A stretch of DNA of 64,000 nucleotides from Rosistilla carotiformis. Its GTDB lineage: Bacteria; Planctomycetota; Planctomycetia; Pirellulales; Pirellulaceae. This document shows, in pieces, positions 54,612-64,000 of this stretch. The stretch lies in assembly GCF_007753095.1 (NCBI RefSeq), contig NZ_CP036348.1:868001-932000 (forward strand). Reading direction: 5' to 3'. A model generated the notes under the pieces. It was not told where the DNA came from. It saw only the letters and a program-made list of their open reading frames with translations, and did no database searches. Position numbers and translations under genes: made by a program. Within the stretch, counting starts at the first letter, position 1. Each line of letters starts with the position of its first letter.

Positions 54612-55871
54612 TCAAGTCGCCAAGCTGCCCGATTCGACTTGTTCTGTCTCTGGAATCCGGCGAAAGACTCGCCGGATGATTAATAGCGCGGTAAAGATCA
54701 GCCCGGCACCGACGTAAAACGGAATCCCCGGCAAGTGGACCGGGGCGGCGTCGGAGATAAAGTAGCTGAACAAACCGGCGGTGAAAAACGTCGGGGCGAT
54801 CACATTGGTCAGACTGATCAACGACGTCAGCGCTCCCTGCACCTTCCCTTGCTCCGACGGATCGATCGCCCCGGCGATAAGACTCTGCATCGCCGGCCCG
54901 CTGACTCCTCCAAAGCCGCCAAAGATGATGATGCAGGGAATCATCCAGCCCTGCGTCGCCGAGCCGTAGCCGAGGAAGGCGATGAAAGAGATCGTCACGC
55001 CGATCAGAACCGTGCGGCGTTCACCAAACCGCTTGATCGTCGGCCGCACCAGCCCGCCTTGCACCAACATCGCCATCAATCCGACCAGCCCCAGGGCGAG
55101 TCCATTGGTCTGTTGATTCCAATCGAATCGGTATCCGGTGTACAGAACCCAGACGTTTTCCAAGCCGCGTTGGGCCAGCGAGGTGCAGACGATCGCAACG
55201 GCCAACCCGGCGACGATCGGATACTGACGCAGGCGTTGCAGCGATCCCAACGGGTTGGCTTTGGCGAGCGTGAAACTGCTGCGACGCTCCGGCGGCAGCG
55301 ATTCGGGCAAAATGAAGTATCCGTACAACCAGTTCACTAGCGCCAGCCCTGCGGCGACAAAAAAGGGCAACCGCAAATCGAAAGCTCCCAGCAAACCGCC
55401 AAGGGCTGGGCCGATGATGAAGCCCATCCCAAAGGCGACGCCAACCAAACCAAAGTTGCGGGCCCGCGTGTCGGCTGTCGAAACATCGGCGATGTAGGCG
55501 TTGGCCGTCGAGATGCTGGCCCCCATCACGCCGGCAAAGATCCGCCCGGCGAACAACCAGCCGATATTGGTCGCCAAGCCCTGGACGATGAAGTCGACGC
55601 CGAGGCCAAACAGCGAACAAAGGATCACCGGTCGACGACCGAACCGATCCGACAACGCACCGACGACCGGGGCGAAGATGAACTGCATCAACGCGTAGAC
55701 CGAACCGATCACACCGACGTACCAGCTGGCGTCGGCGGTGCTCCCCTGAACAAAGCTTTTCACCAATTCGGGCAGGACGGGAATGATGATCCCGATCCCC
55801 AAGATATCGATGAATAGGGTGATCAGGATGAAAGAGATGGCGGCTTGTCGCCGTTGCCCGGGCTTGTTCAC
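54612..55871 (-). CDS. MFS transporter, TetA-like
   Basis: 419 residues with 12 membrane helices. LFIDILGIGIIIPVLPELV start and APVVGALSDRFGRRPVILC (MFS motif A between helices 2 and 3), then AYIADVSTADTRARNFGLVG, match the TCR/Tet drug-proton antiporter family. Whether it exports drugs cannot be judged. It is convergent with DUF1844 and divergent from no gene; the kinase upstream is on the same strand. Confidence 0.87.
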   Translation of the reverse strand: MNKPGQRRQAAISFILITLFIDILGIGIIIPVLPELVKSFVQGSTADASWYVGVIGSVYALMQFIFAPVVGALSDRFGRRPVILCSLFGLGVDFIVQGLATNIGWLFAGRIFAGVMGASISTANAYIADVSTADTRARNFGLVGVAFGMGFIIGPALGGLLGAFDLRLPFFVAAGLALVNWLYGYFILPESLPPERRSSFTLAKANPLGSLQRLRQYPIVAGLAVAIVCTSLAQRGLENVWVLYTGYRFDWNQQTNGLALGLVGLMAMLVQGGLVRPTIKRFGERRTVLIGVTISFIAFLGYGSATQGWMIPCIIIFGGFGGVSGPAMQSLIAGAIDPSEQGKVQGALTSLISLTNVIAPTFFTAGLFSYFISDAAPVHLPGIPFYVGAGLIFTALLIIRRVFRRIPETEQVESGSLAT

Positions 55872-55967
55872 TGTCGCTCCGCTGTGTTGAACAACGCGAT
55901 CGACGCGTGATCCTTGATACCGTTAAGTCGCCATTTTGTACGACGGCTGGCAAAAGGTAAAGCAGGA

Positions 55968-58900
55968 TCAAGGATTCGCTTTGGCAATCGCGGCAATCAA
56001 CGTTTCGCGACGGACCGGTTTGGAGACGTAGTCGTCCATCCCCGCCGCCAGACACAGCTCGCGATCCCCTTGGATCGCATGGGCCGTCATGGCGATGATG
56101 TATTGATGACGATCGGTTCCCTGTTCGCGTCGGCGGATCTCGGCGGTCGCTTCGTAACCATCCATCTCGGGCATCTGCACGTCCATCAAGACGACATCAA
56201 ACGATTGCCGTTCCAATTGCTCCAAGGCCTGCCGACCGTTTTCAGCGATCTCGACCCGATGCCCTTTTAAGATCGCGATCGCAACGGTTCGGTTCACGAC
56301 GCTGTCCTCGACCAGCAGGATATCCAGCGGCGGCAGCACGATCGCTGGGCTGTCGGCGACGGGAACCGCCGCCACTCTTGGAGCACCATGCAAGACTTTG
56401 CACAGCACTTGAAACAGCTCCGATTGCTTCACCGGTTTGGTCAGCCACCCCGTAGCCCCCGGAACCGCATCGCGCGGCCCATCGACAGCTCCCATTACGA
56501 TCACCTGCATCGGCAACCGGGGCTTTCCATCGCCAACGGCTTGCAGCAACGGAAGTGGATCGCCGACGTGGTCGTCCAGCAAGGCAACTCGAATCGGATG
56601 GAGCGTCGCTGCCGCGCGGTCAATCGCCTCCAACGCCTCCGGAATCGTAGCGACCGCAATCGGCGACATCTGTTTGGCAACCAGCATCTGTTCCAAGATC
56701 GCGCGATTGGTGGGGTTGGGTTCGACGACCAAAACGCCCACGCCAACCAACAGGTCGCCATCGGGCAGCCCTTGCGGTGTGCCGGTGGCGACGCCAAACT
56801 CGGCTTCGAAATGGAACTCGCTGCCGTGCTGCAAATCGCTTTCCGCCCAGATCTTTCCATCCATCAATTTGACCAACTGGGCACAGATGCTGAGCCCTAA
56901 ACCGGTGCCGCCGTATTGCCGCGTTGTCGATGAATCAGCTTGTTCAAAGGCTTCGAACAGTCGATCCATCTGGTTCGGCTGGATCCCGATTCCGCTGTCC
57001 TTGACGACGACATGCAGTCGCACGCGATCCTCGCTGATTCTTTGGGCCACGCCAACGCGAACCAAGATCTCCCCCTGCTCAGTAAATTTGATCGCATTGT
57101 TCAACAGGTTTGTCATCACCTGTCGCAACCGCAACGGATCGCCGACCAGGACCGCCGGAACGTCGGCATCACAATCGCACAACATCACGTTGCCACGGTT
57201 CTCCGCGCGGAGGGCAAGCGATTTGAGCGTATCGTCCAACAGATCGCGGAATTTAAAATCGGTATGCTCCATCTGCAAATGCCCCGCTTCGATCTTGGAG
57301 AAGTCCAAGATGTCATTGATCACCGACAGCAGCGATTCCGCCGAATCGACGACCGTGCTTAAATGATCGCGTTGGGGTTCGGACAGCTCCGTCCTCAAAA
57401 CCGCTTCGGTCAATCCGATCACGGCGTTCAGCGGCGTGCGAATCTCGTGACTCATGTTGGCCAGGAATTCGCTTTTCGCACGACTCGATCGTTCCGCCTG
57501 ATCGCGGGCGCTGCGGAGTTCGCGTTCGAGCGATTTCCGCCACGAGTTGTCGATCACGCTGGCTCGGATCAATCGCCGATTGCGGTCGGGATGGCTGACC
57601 AACCGGACCTCGCATTCGACCAGTCCGCCGTCGACGCGTTGGTGAACCCAATCGAAGACGGCGACCCCTTCTGCGAAGGCTTGGCGGATAAATTCGTGAG
57701 CCTTCTCGTCGGACGTTTTCCCATCGGGTTGCAGCGGCGGGCTGAGATCGTTGGGGCGCGAACGCAGCAGTTGTTCTCGCGAGATCCCAAAGATTTTGAG
57801 CGCGCTGTCGTTACCATCGACGAACAATTGCGAATCGAGATCGAGCATTAAGATCGCTTCGGGAGAATGATCGACCAGCCCGCGATACCGTTTCTCGCTG
57901 GTCAGCAGTTCTTCGTTGAGGTGTTCCAGTTGATGATTGATCCTCGAGATGCGTTCTTCCTGATGCTTGCGGTCGGTGATGTCGCGCGCGATCCCGCAGG
58001 TTCCGACCACATTCCCCGCCTCGTCTTTTAATGGCATCTTGGTCACCAACACCCACCGCTGACGACCATCGGGGCGGATCAACAGCTCCTCTTTGTTGAT
58101 CAACGGCTTGCCGCTGCGGATGATTACTTGTTCGTCGACGTCGGTCTGCCGAGCGAATTCCGTTGTCCAGATATCGGCATCGGTCTTGCCCAACATCGCT
58201 TCAGGACTATCGAGCCCGCAACTGGAAGCCATCGCCTGGTTGGCTCGAAAAAAACGTCCTTCGAGATCCTTGAAGAAGACCGGGTCGGGAATGTTTTCGA
58301 CCAACGTGCTCAACAAATGCTGGTGCTTGGCCAATTCGCGATGCGCCATGTGCAAATCGGCCGTCGTCGATCGGACGCTTTCGTCGAGCGTCTTGTTGGA
58401 AACAACCAACTGACGGTTCAACTGGATCAATTCGGTTTCAGTCCGAAAGAAGACCTGCATCGCATAGGCCAGGGCGGCGGCATAAGCGAAGATCCGCAGC
58501 AGATGCTACCACCACCACGTGGCGTCCCAAAGCGTCGAGAGCCCAAACAAAATCGCCGCGGTTCCCAGCATCAGCGTGCAGGAGAGGAACAGCCAGTCTT
58601 CGTAGCGTCCGGCCAGATAAAACCGACGGGTAAAGAAGCCGCAGGCGATCAGGAAGCCAAGCCCGCCGATGCCGTTCAACAATCGTGACGCCAACGTAAA
58701 CTGATCGTCCCAGATCATTGTCGGCACCGACGGCGCAAAAAGACAACTCAGTGTCCCCAGGCTCACGCTGGCCGCCAGTGCGATGCTGGGCATCCACCGC
58801 GCACCATGCTTTTGCAACCAGGTGCGGTACCAAACCAGAGCGAAGACGACGCCCCCCAGACACGTTCCGACGCTGTGCAGCCAAATAAAGTTGTCGCCAA

Positions 58901-59189
58901 CCTCAACGCCCGCTTGGAAGAGATCCAGCACGCCCATCGGAATCAGCGCGGCGGCCATCACGGGGTAGTGCCGGTTGTTCTCGCGTCGGGCCCGTTCGAC
59001 GATCAAGATGTTGGCGATTGCGATCGCGATCAAACCGCCCATCGATTCCAAAAGGGAATGGAGCGGCAGATGTTGGCACCGCGCTTCGGGAAACATGCGT
59101 TGCGCAAGCATCGCTCCGCACAACGGCACCGCCAACGCGAGAGTGCCCCCTGCGACGAGCGACATAAACCGTTTTCGGCTGCGCATCAA
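55968..59189 (-). pseudogene. Hybrid sensor histidine kinase split by an in-frame TAG
   Basis: One frame runs from 59189 to 55968 with a single TAG at 58508-58506. N-terminal part (227 residues, 59189-58506): about seven membrane helices with an H-SLLESMGGLIAIAIANIL start, a MASE-like sensor. The stop replaces a probable Trp in ATWWW-stop-HLLRIFAYAAALAYAM; the last helix lies beyond it. C-terminal part (from ATG 58460, 830 residues): PAS domains (ENIPDPVFFKDLEGRF; DHSPEAILMLDLD), HisKA FLANMSHEIRTPLNAVIG, HATPase (NLLNNAIKFTEQ, KDSGIGI, GGTGLGLSI), a weak receiver and a true receiver (LLVEDSVVN, LMDVQMPEMDG, VSKPV). Either a nonsense mutant, a readthrough gene, or a split two-gene sensor. Confidence 0.8.
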
Positions 59190-59300
59190 TCGTCCCCTTT
59201 TCCAACACGATGGTCCCCCCTCCCATCGTAACCCAATTCAGCGGGGCCGTTCTAAATTTCGCCACCGTCGCGCCGGGCGAACCGGCGCCAATGTGAAATA

Positions 59301-59363
59301 TCAGCCGCCACGCGTTAGCGTCCGGTTGTCCAAGGGAACCGGACGCTAACGCGTGGCGGCTGA
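59301..59363. repeat. Perfect 27-bp inverted repeat
   Basis: Arms 59301-59327 and 59337-59363 are perfect reverse complements (core ccgccacgcgttagcgtccg), 9-base loop gtccaaggg. It lies between the phosphatase stop (59399) and kinase start (59189), both minus strand. No T run; resembles extragenic repeats seen in planctomycetes. Confidence 0.8.
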
Positions 59364-59398
59364 TTTGGGCTCGCACCGTCGCAACGCATGTTTCTCAG

Positions 59399-60514
59399 CT
59401 ACGGAGAGACGCCGATCGCCTTGCTCAACGGTTTTGCGATCCGGTTGTCGCTGGCGGTAAAGTCTTCGCCTAATACCGCGGCAACCGTCGCGGCAACCTG
59501 CGACTGCGTCAACTCTGCAGTCGATGGTTTTGACAACGGCCGCGTATCGGGGCCCAGCACGGCAATCCAGACGAACTCCGATCCGGGGATCGAGTCTCCG
59601 TGACTCTTCCAACCAACCCGATCGTCGCCGCGACCATGATCGGTGGTGATGATGAAGGTCGTCTTGTCGCGGTATTGGTCGATCTTCTGGCACGTGTTCC
59701 ACAGTTGTTCGATCGCCCGATCCGATCGCAACGCGGCGTCGAGATATTGATCGTACCGACCGTCGTGAGCCCAGTCGTCGGTTTCGCCCAAGGCGACGTA
59801 GAGCACTCGCGGTTGCTTAACCTTCAAGTATTCCAACGCACCCCGCGTGGTGAAGGCATCGTAACGCACGCTGCTCCAATAGCGCGGCAGACTGTTCGAC
59901 AACAGGTTCCACTGCGTCAGTTCCCTTTCGTTGCAAAAGACATCCAAATCCTGCCAGCCCGCGTTGACGTAGATCCCGCTGCGTTGCTGGTTCAAGATGA
60001 AAGGAAACACATCCCAGGAACCAAACGCGGCGACGCGGTCGCGATACGCCGGCTTGCTGTTGAGCCATTCGAGAACGCTCACGTTTTTGTTCGGCTGTTT
60101 GGCATTCGAATCGATTTCGTTGTCGCCGAAACCGCACAACAGTTCGTTGTAGCCGGGATACGAAAAGTAGCGACCGTTGGTGACGCGGACGACGCTTCCC
60201 GCGTTGACGTCGCCGTAGACCTGTCCCTGCTTGGCGATCACGCTCCAGAAAAAGGGCATCAAGCGGGCGCGACGCGCTTCGGGCGTGCTGGCACCAAACC
60301 GCTGGCGAAGCGGATCGAGTTCGCGGACGCCGCCGTCGTCGCGGTTCATCAATCGCCCGTCGGCTCCGGAAAAGAGATCCTGCCAACGCAGCCCATCGAT
60401 CGAGATCAGGACCACGTTTTCGGTATGCCGATCGGCCGCGTCGACCGCACGCGGGGAACCGGTGATGAAGAGGCTGGCGATCAGCAACAGCGCAAACGTT
60501 TTCGTTTTGGTCAT
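59399..60514 (-). CDS. Alkaline-phosphatase-superfamily protein (secreted)
   Basis: About 371 residues from ATG 60514, signal peptide (MTKTKTFALLLIASLFITGSPRAVDA). NVVLISIDGLRWQDLFSG supplies the first metal Asp, VTNGRYFSYPGYNELLCGFG the likely catalytic Ser/Thr region, YVALGETDDWAHDGRYDQYL and FIITTDHGRGD the second metal site (D-H). Members are phosphodiesterases, phosphatases or sulfatases; no CxPxR site exists, so not a sulfatase. It lies after the DUF1501 gene in the same direction. Confidence 0.8.
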   Translation of the reverse strand: MTKTKTFALLLIASLFITGSPRAVDAADRHTENVVLISIDGLRWQDLFSGADGRLMNRDDGGVRELDPLRQRFGASTPEARRARLMPFFWSVIAKQGQVYGDVNAGSVVRVTNGRYFSYPGYNELLCGFGDNEIDSNAKQPNKNVSVLEWLNSKPAYRDRVAAFGSWDVFPFILNQQRSGIYVNAGWQDLDVFCNERELTQWNLLSNSLPRYWSSVRYDAFTTRGALEYLKVKQPRVLYVALGETDDWAHDGRYDQYLDAALRSDRAIEQLWNTCQKIDQYRDKTTFIITTDHGRGDDRVGWKSHGDSIPGSEFVWIAVLGPDTRPLSKPSTAELTQSQVAATVAAVLGEDFTASDNRIAKPLSKAIGVSP

Positions 60515-60569
60515 CTCAGTTCGAACACCGCGTTGTGGAAGGGAATACAGACGCGGCGATCGAGCTGGC

Positions 60570-62027
60570 TCAGGAGAGCACTTCCTTGATGACGTGTCCG
60601 TGAACATCGGTCAAACGGCGTTCGATCCCATTGTGATAGAAGGTCAGCCGCTCGTGATCGAGCCCCAGTATATGCAGGATCGTGGCGTGAAAGTCGTAGA
60701 CGGTGGCAACTTTTTCGACCGCCTTGTGCCCAAACTCATCGGTCGCTCCGTAAGTGTACGGCGCCTTCACGCCCGCACCGGCCATCCACGCGGTGAAGCC
60801 ATCGGGATTGTGATCGCGGCCGCTGGCACCCGCTTGAAACGTCGGCATCCGACCGAATTCGGTACACCACACGATCAGCGTATCCTTCAACAGACCTCGT
60901 TGTTTCATATCGCGGACCAGCGCCGCGGTCGGCTGATCCAACACCGGACCATGTTTGCTGTACTGCTGCTCCAGGGCCTTGTGTCCGTCCCAGTTGCTAA
61001 CCCCTTCGCCGCCGGTTTGATAAGCCCCGTTGAAGACCTGCACAAACCGCACGCCCTGTTCGACCAATCGTCGCGCCAAGATGCAGTTGCGAGCGTAGGC
61101 CGCCTTCAACGAATTCTGTGTATCGTCGGCGCCGTACATTTTCAGCGTCGCCGCCGATTCGGTCGACAGATCGCTCACCTCGGGCACACTCAACTGCATC
61201 CGCGCCGCCAGTTCATAGCTGGCGATCCGCGCGGCCAGTTCCGAATCGCCGGGATAATCTTCCAAGTGGCGACGATTCATCGACTGCAAAAACTCCCGCG
61301 TCCGCCGATCGGTCTCGGAATCGATACCTACCGGACGCTGTAGATTCCGCAGCGGCTTGGCCGCGTTGAAGTCGGTCCCTTGAAACGCAGCGGGCAGGAA
61401 ACCGGGGCCCCAATTGTTGACGCTCGACTGCGGCGTGCCACGCGGATCGGGAATCGCAACGTAGGCTGGCAGGTCGGTGTTTTCGGTTCCCAACGCCCAC
61501 GTCAGCCACGCTCCCATGCTGGGAAAACCGTCGAGCGTAAATCCTGTCGACATGAAGTTTTCGCCCGGACCGTGCGTGTTCGTCTTGCCGGTCAGCGAAT
61601 GGAAGAAACACATCTCATCGGCAAGCTCTCCCAACATCGGAACCAGATCCGAGACCATCTTGCCCGATTCGCCTCGCGGCCGGAACTTCCAAGGGCTCTT
61701 GGTGAGGTTGCCCTGGGCGCCTTGAAAGGTCAGCAGATTCTCAGCTCCCGGCAACGGCTGGCCATGCCGTTTGATCAATTCCGGCTTGTAGTCGAACGTA
61801 TCGATCTGGCTGCACGCGCCGCTGCAGAAGATCATCAACACGTTTTTCGCTCGCGGCGCAAAGTGACTGTCGCGACTGGCAAACGGTTGCGATGGATCGA
61901 TCTGCGGTCGCAGGGGTGCATTGTTCGCAGCAAGCAAACCTTGCTGATGCAACATGCTGGCCACGGCGATCCCGCCGAGCCCTCCGGCGGCATTCAACAA
62001 CAACTGTCGACGTGATGAAGTTTGCAT
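60570..62027 (-). CDS. DUF1501 protein, Tat-exported
   Basis: 485 residues, twin-arginine start ([21 protein letters not shown]). [40 protein letters not shown]-type block ([16 protein letters not shown]), [19 protein letters not shown] and [12 protein letters not shown] with [15 protein letters not shown] are DUF1501 (sulfatase-like fold) landmarks. Such genes pair with DUF1549/DUF1553 genes, which is the case here 93 bases upstream. Role unknown, probably in polysaccharide handling. Confidence 0.9.
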   Translation of the reverse strand: MQTSSRRQLLLNAAGGLGGIAVASMLHQQGLLAANNAPLRPQIDPSQPFASRDSHFAPRAKNVLMIFCSGACSQIDTFDYKPELIKRHGQPLPGAENLLTFQGAQGNLTKSPWKFRPRGESGKMVSDLVPMLGELADEMCFFHSLTGKTNTHGPGENFMSTGFTLDGFPSMGAWLTWALGTENTDLPAYVAIPDPRGTPQSSVNNWGPGFLPAAFQGTDFNAAKPLRNLQRPVGIDSETDRRTREFLQSMNRRHLEDYPGDSELAARIASYELAARMQLSVPEVSDLSTESAATLKMYGADDTQNSLKAAYARNCILARRLVEQGVRFVQVFNGAYQTGGEGVSNWDGHKALEQQYSKHGPVLDQPTAALVRDMKQRGLLKDTLIVWCTEFGRMPTFQAGASGRDHNPDGFTAWMAGAGVKAPYTYGATDEFGHKAVEKVATVYDFHATILHILGLDHERLTFYHNGIERRLTDVHGHVIKEVLS

Positions 62028-62119
62028 GACAAATCAATCTCAGAGGGGAGCATTTTTTGGGGGATGGCTGCGGTCGGTCCAGCCGAACCGACGCGGGAGC
62101 TCTTGCGAGCGGTTCCGAT

Positions 62120-64000
62120 CTAGGGGACGAAGACAAATTCGTTGGCGTTCAAGATCGCTCGAGCGAACTGTTGCCAGTCGTTTTGCTGGACAAAGGCGAG
62201 CGCCGCAGCCGACTCTTCCGCATCGGGGAGCCGCGAGAAACAGAGCTGATAGGCCAGGGCGACTTTCGCCGCCGGATCGCTCACCTCGTTCTCGAGTCGC
62301 TGGGCCAGGAAGTCGGCCTGCTGCAAAACGAACCGGCTGTTCAAAAGATTCAATGCCTGCAGCGGTGTCGTCGATCGATTGCGTTGTGGCACGACTTGAT
62401 TGAAGTCGGGGCAATCGAAGACGCCAAAGACGGCATCGCGTTCTTGACGAACACGCGTCATATAAACCATCCGCCGCCAATCGGCTGGACCAAAGTCCTT
62501 TTTGGGGAAGTAGTGCCGCACGTTTTCGGGTTCGACTTCGAACGCGCTGAATCCGGGGCCCCCTTGCTTCAGATCCAACTTGCCGGTGACCGACAGGATG
62601 CTGTCGCGGATCGCTTCGGCCGACAGGCGTCGCGGCGGGAATCGCCACAGCAATCGGCTGCTCGCATCGATCGCCAGGCCTTGGTCGCGAGGAAGGCTAT
62701 CCTGTTGCCAAGCCTTGGAGGTCAGGATCAGGCGGTGGATGTGTTTGGTCGACCAACCGCTGTCGAGCAATTCGGCGGCGAGCCAATCGAGCAGTTCGGG
62801 ATGGGTCGGCGGAGTGCCGTTGCCGCCGAAGTCGCTGGGCGTGTCGACGATCCCGGTGCCGAAGAGGAACTGCCAAATCCGATTCACAAAGACGCGGGCG
62901 GTCAACGGATTGTCGGCCGATGCGATCCAGTTTGCGATCGCCACACGTCGCTGTTGTTCGGGCGTGTCGTTGGCGAGCGATAAATCGGTCAGCGAGCGGA
63001 TCGCCGCGGGAGCGACCTGTTCGCGAGGCGATCCGATTTCGCCGCGGTTGAGCCGGTGTGTCGGTGCGGGCTGGCTGAACGTTCCGGCGTAAACCGTCGG
63101 CGTCTTTAAGAGCGATTCACGCAGCGAATTGAGTTCTTCCAACCGCTGCAATTGCTGGCGGCCCATCTCGGCTTCGGCCTCGGTTGCGTGGGCGAAGTCG
63201 TAGCGGTACGGAGTCTCGCTGGAATCGCCATGCGGCAACCGATCTGCGCCGTTGGCAACTTCTGTCCACGCATCGCCATCGGTCGAAATCTCGATTCGAT
63301 ATTCGGTCGCCAAGCGGTCGCGATACCTTCCGTCCGAATCGCGAGCCCATTGGATCCGGTCGATTGCGTGGGTTTTGGGAAGTTCGATCTGCACCCAACC
63401 TCCGGCCGCTTTGGCGGCGATCCAGCTGCGGGCGTTGCCAAACCGTCCGTCGTTGATGTGTTCCAACTTATGAAGCGGATGGACAAAGTCACCATTGGAC
63501 GTCGCGATCGCGCCGCCGCTGGCAAGGGCTACGTTTTGATCGCCGCTAAAGATTTCCAATTCATCAATGCAGGGCTGCGACTGGTTCGTTGCCTGGATCG
63601 TAAAGCGAACGAACCGCGCGTCGATCGGCTCCCAATTCTCCACGTTCCCTTTGGCGTCAACCGCTGGCCGCGATACATCCTTGGCGACGAATGGAGACAA
63701 ATGCTGGCGAGCGTCGGCGATCTGGCGATCGATTTCTTCCAGTTGCTTCTGCGCGTCGTCACGTAAAGGCAATGCCCGTTCGGCGTGGTTGACTCCCGAA
63801 AAGACCGCCTGCATCGCGTAATAATCGGTCTGAGAAACCGGATCGAACTTGTGGTTGTGGCATCGCGCACAACCTAGCGACAGCCCCAGGAAAGCGGTTC
63901 CCGTCGTGTTGACGATGTCAGCCAGTTCGTCCTGCCGCTGCGTCAGCCGCAACAACGGGTCGGCTCCTTTGACCAGATCGTACGGACCGCCGACCAAAAA
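62120..64000 (-). CDS. DUF1549/DUF1553 protein with discoidin-like domain (partial, N-terminus outside window)
   Basis: The minus frame is open from the right edge to 62120; no start lies within the window. GTAFLGLSLGCARCHNHKFD is the PSCyt-like CxxCH heme-type motif of DUF1549. A central insert (~140 residues: EIFSGDQNVALASGGAIATS, LPKTHAIDRIQWARDSDG, EYRIEISTDGDAWTEVA) resembles an F5/8 type C (discoidin) carbohydrate-binding domain. The C-terminal DUF1553 shows RVFVNRIWQFLFGTGIVDTP, NGTPPTHPELLDWLA and ALNLLNSRFVLQQADFLAQR. Such secreted proteins pair with DUF1501. Confidence 0.9.
   Translation of the reverse strand, partial: FLVGGPYDLVKGADPLLRLTQRQDELADIVNTTGTAFLGLSLGCARCHNHKFDPVSQTDYYAMQAVFSGVNHAERALPLRDDAQKQLEEIDRQIADARQHLSPFVAKDVSRPAVDAKGNVENWEPIDARFVRFTIQATNQSQPCIDELEIFSGDQNVALASGGAIATSNGDFVHPLHKLEHINDGRFGNARSWIAAKAAGGWVQIELPKTHAIDRIQWARDSDGRYRDRLATEYRIEISTDGDAWTEVANGADRLPHGDSSETPYRYDFAHATEAEAEMGRQQLQRLEELNSLRESLLKTPTVYAGTFSQPAPTHRLNRGEIGSPREQVAPAAIRSLTDLSLANDTPEQQRRVAIANWIASADNPLTARVFVNRIWQFLFGTGIVDTPSDFGGNGTPPTHPELLDWLAAELLDSGWSTKHIHRLILTSKAWQQDSLPRDQGLAIDASSRLLWRFPPRRLSAEAIRDSILSVTGKLDLKQGGPGFSAFEVEPENVRHYFPKKDFGPADWRRMVYMTRVRQERDAVFGVFDCPDFNQVVPQRNRSTTPLQALNLLNSRFVLQQADFLAQRLENEVSDPAAKVALAYQLCFSRLPDAEESAAALAFVQQNDWQQFARAILNANEFVFVP

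Overview
The window reads as a chromosomal segment of a planctomycete, most likely of the Pirellulaceae (Rhodopirellula/Roseimaritima/Rosistilla type). Pointers are two formylglycine sulfatases, a DUF1501 protein beside a DUF1549/DUF1553 protein, a DUF1570 peptidase-like protein, Tat-exported Gfo/Idh/MocA oxidoreductase, DUF1580-family small DNA-binding proteins, many GTG/TTG starts and high G+C. No rRNA is present; one tRNA gene is.

Positions 1-15.7 kb are an accessory island. It ends on the right at a tyrosine recombinase (14351-15727) whose last codons lie inside a tRNA-Leu(UAA) gene (15676-15759, minus strand), the usual layout of an element integrated in the 3' half of a tRNA. The island holds small DUF1580-type regulators, a replisome-organiser-like protein, coiled-coil and unknown proteins, a three-domain glycosyltransferase, a Fic protein with a palindrome upstream, and zinc-ribbon proteins. 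It also holds decayed genes: three ParB-like relics, one frameshifted DUF1580 gene, and a second glycosyltransferase relic. No capsid, terminase or tail gene was recognised, so this is not visibly a complete prophage. At the extreme left a secreted arsenate-reductase/low-molecular-weight-phosphatase-like gene runs off the window on the minus strand.

From 15.8 kb on the window looks like core chromosome. In order: bioA, a sigma factor, a di-heme cytochrome c, an OprB-like porin, two secreted unknown proteins, a C-terminal thiC relic, an LplT-like MFS protein, a fatty acid desaturase, DUF1570, an ABC permease, a Gfo/Idh/MocA oxidoreductase, small conserved planctomycete proteins, a large membrane protein, an intradiol dioxygenase, a spermidine-synthase-like protein and glgP. 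A minus-strand gene string from about 46.2 to 38.8 kb carries two cupredoxin-like proteins, SCO, DUF420, a PQQ-like beta-propeller, MoxR ATPase and DUF58. Then come purD, a tandem array of 181-bp repeats, two sulfatases, pyrG, DUF1844, a TetA-like MFS protein, and a hybrid histidine kinase that is cut in two by one in-frame TAG. The right end has an alkaline-phosphatase-superfamily protein, DUF1501, and a DUF1549/DUF1553 protein truncated by the window edge.

Most notable: the stacked ParB/DUF1580 relics at the tRNA island, the amber-split sensor kinase, the cupredoxin paralogue that has lost its copper ligands, the ThiC tail relic, and the repeat array downstream of purD.
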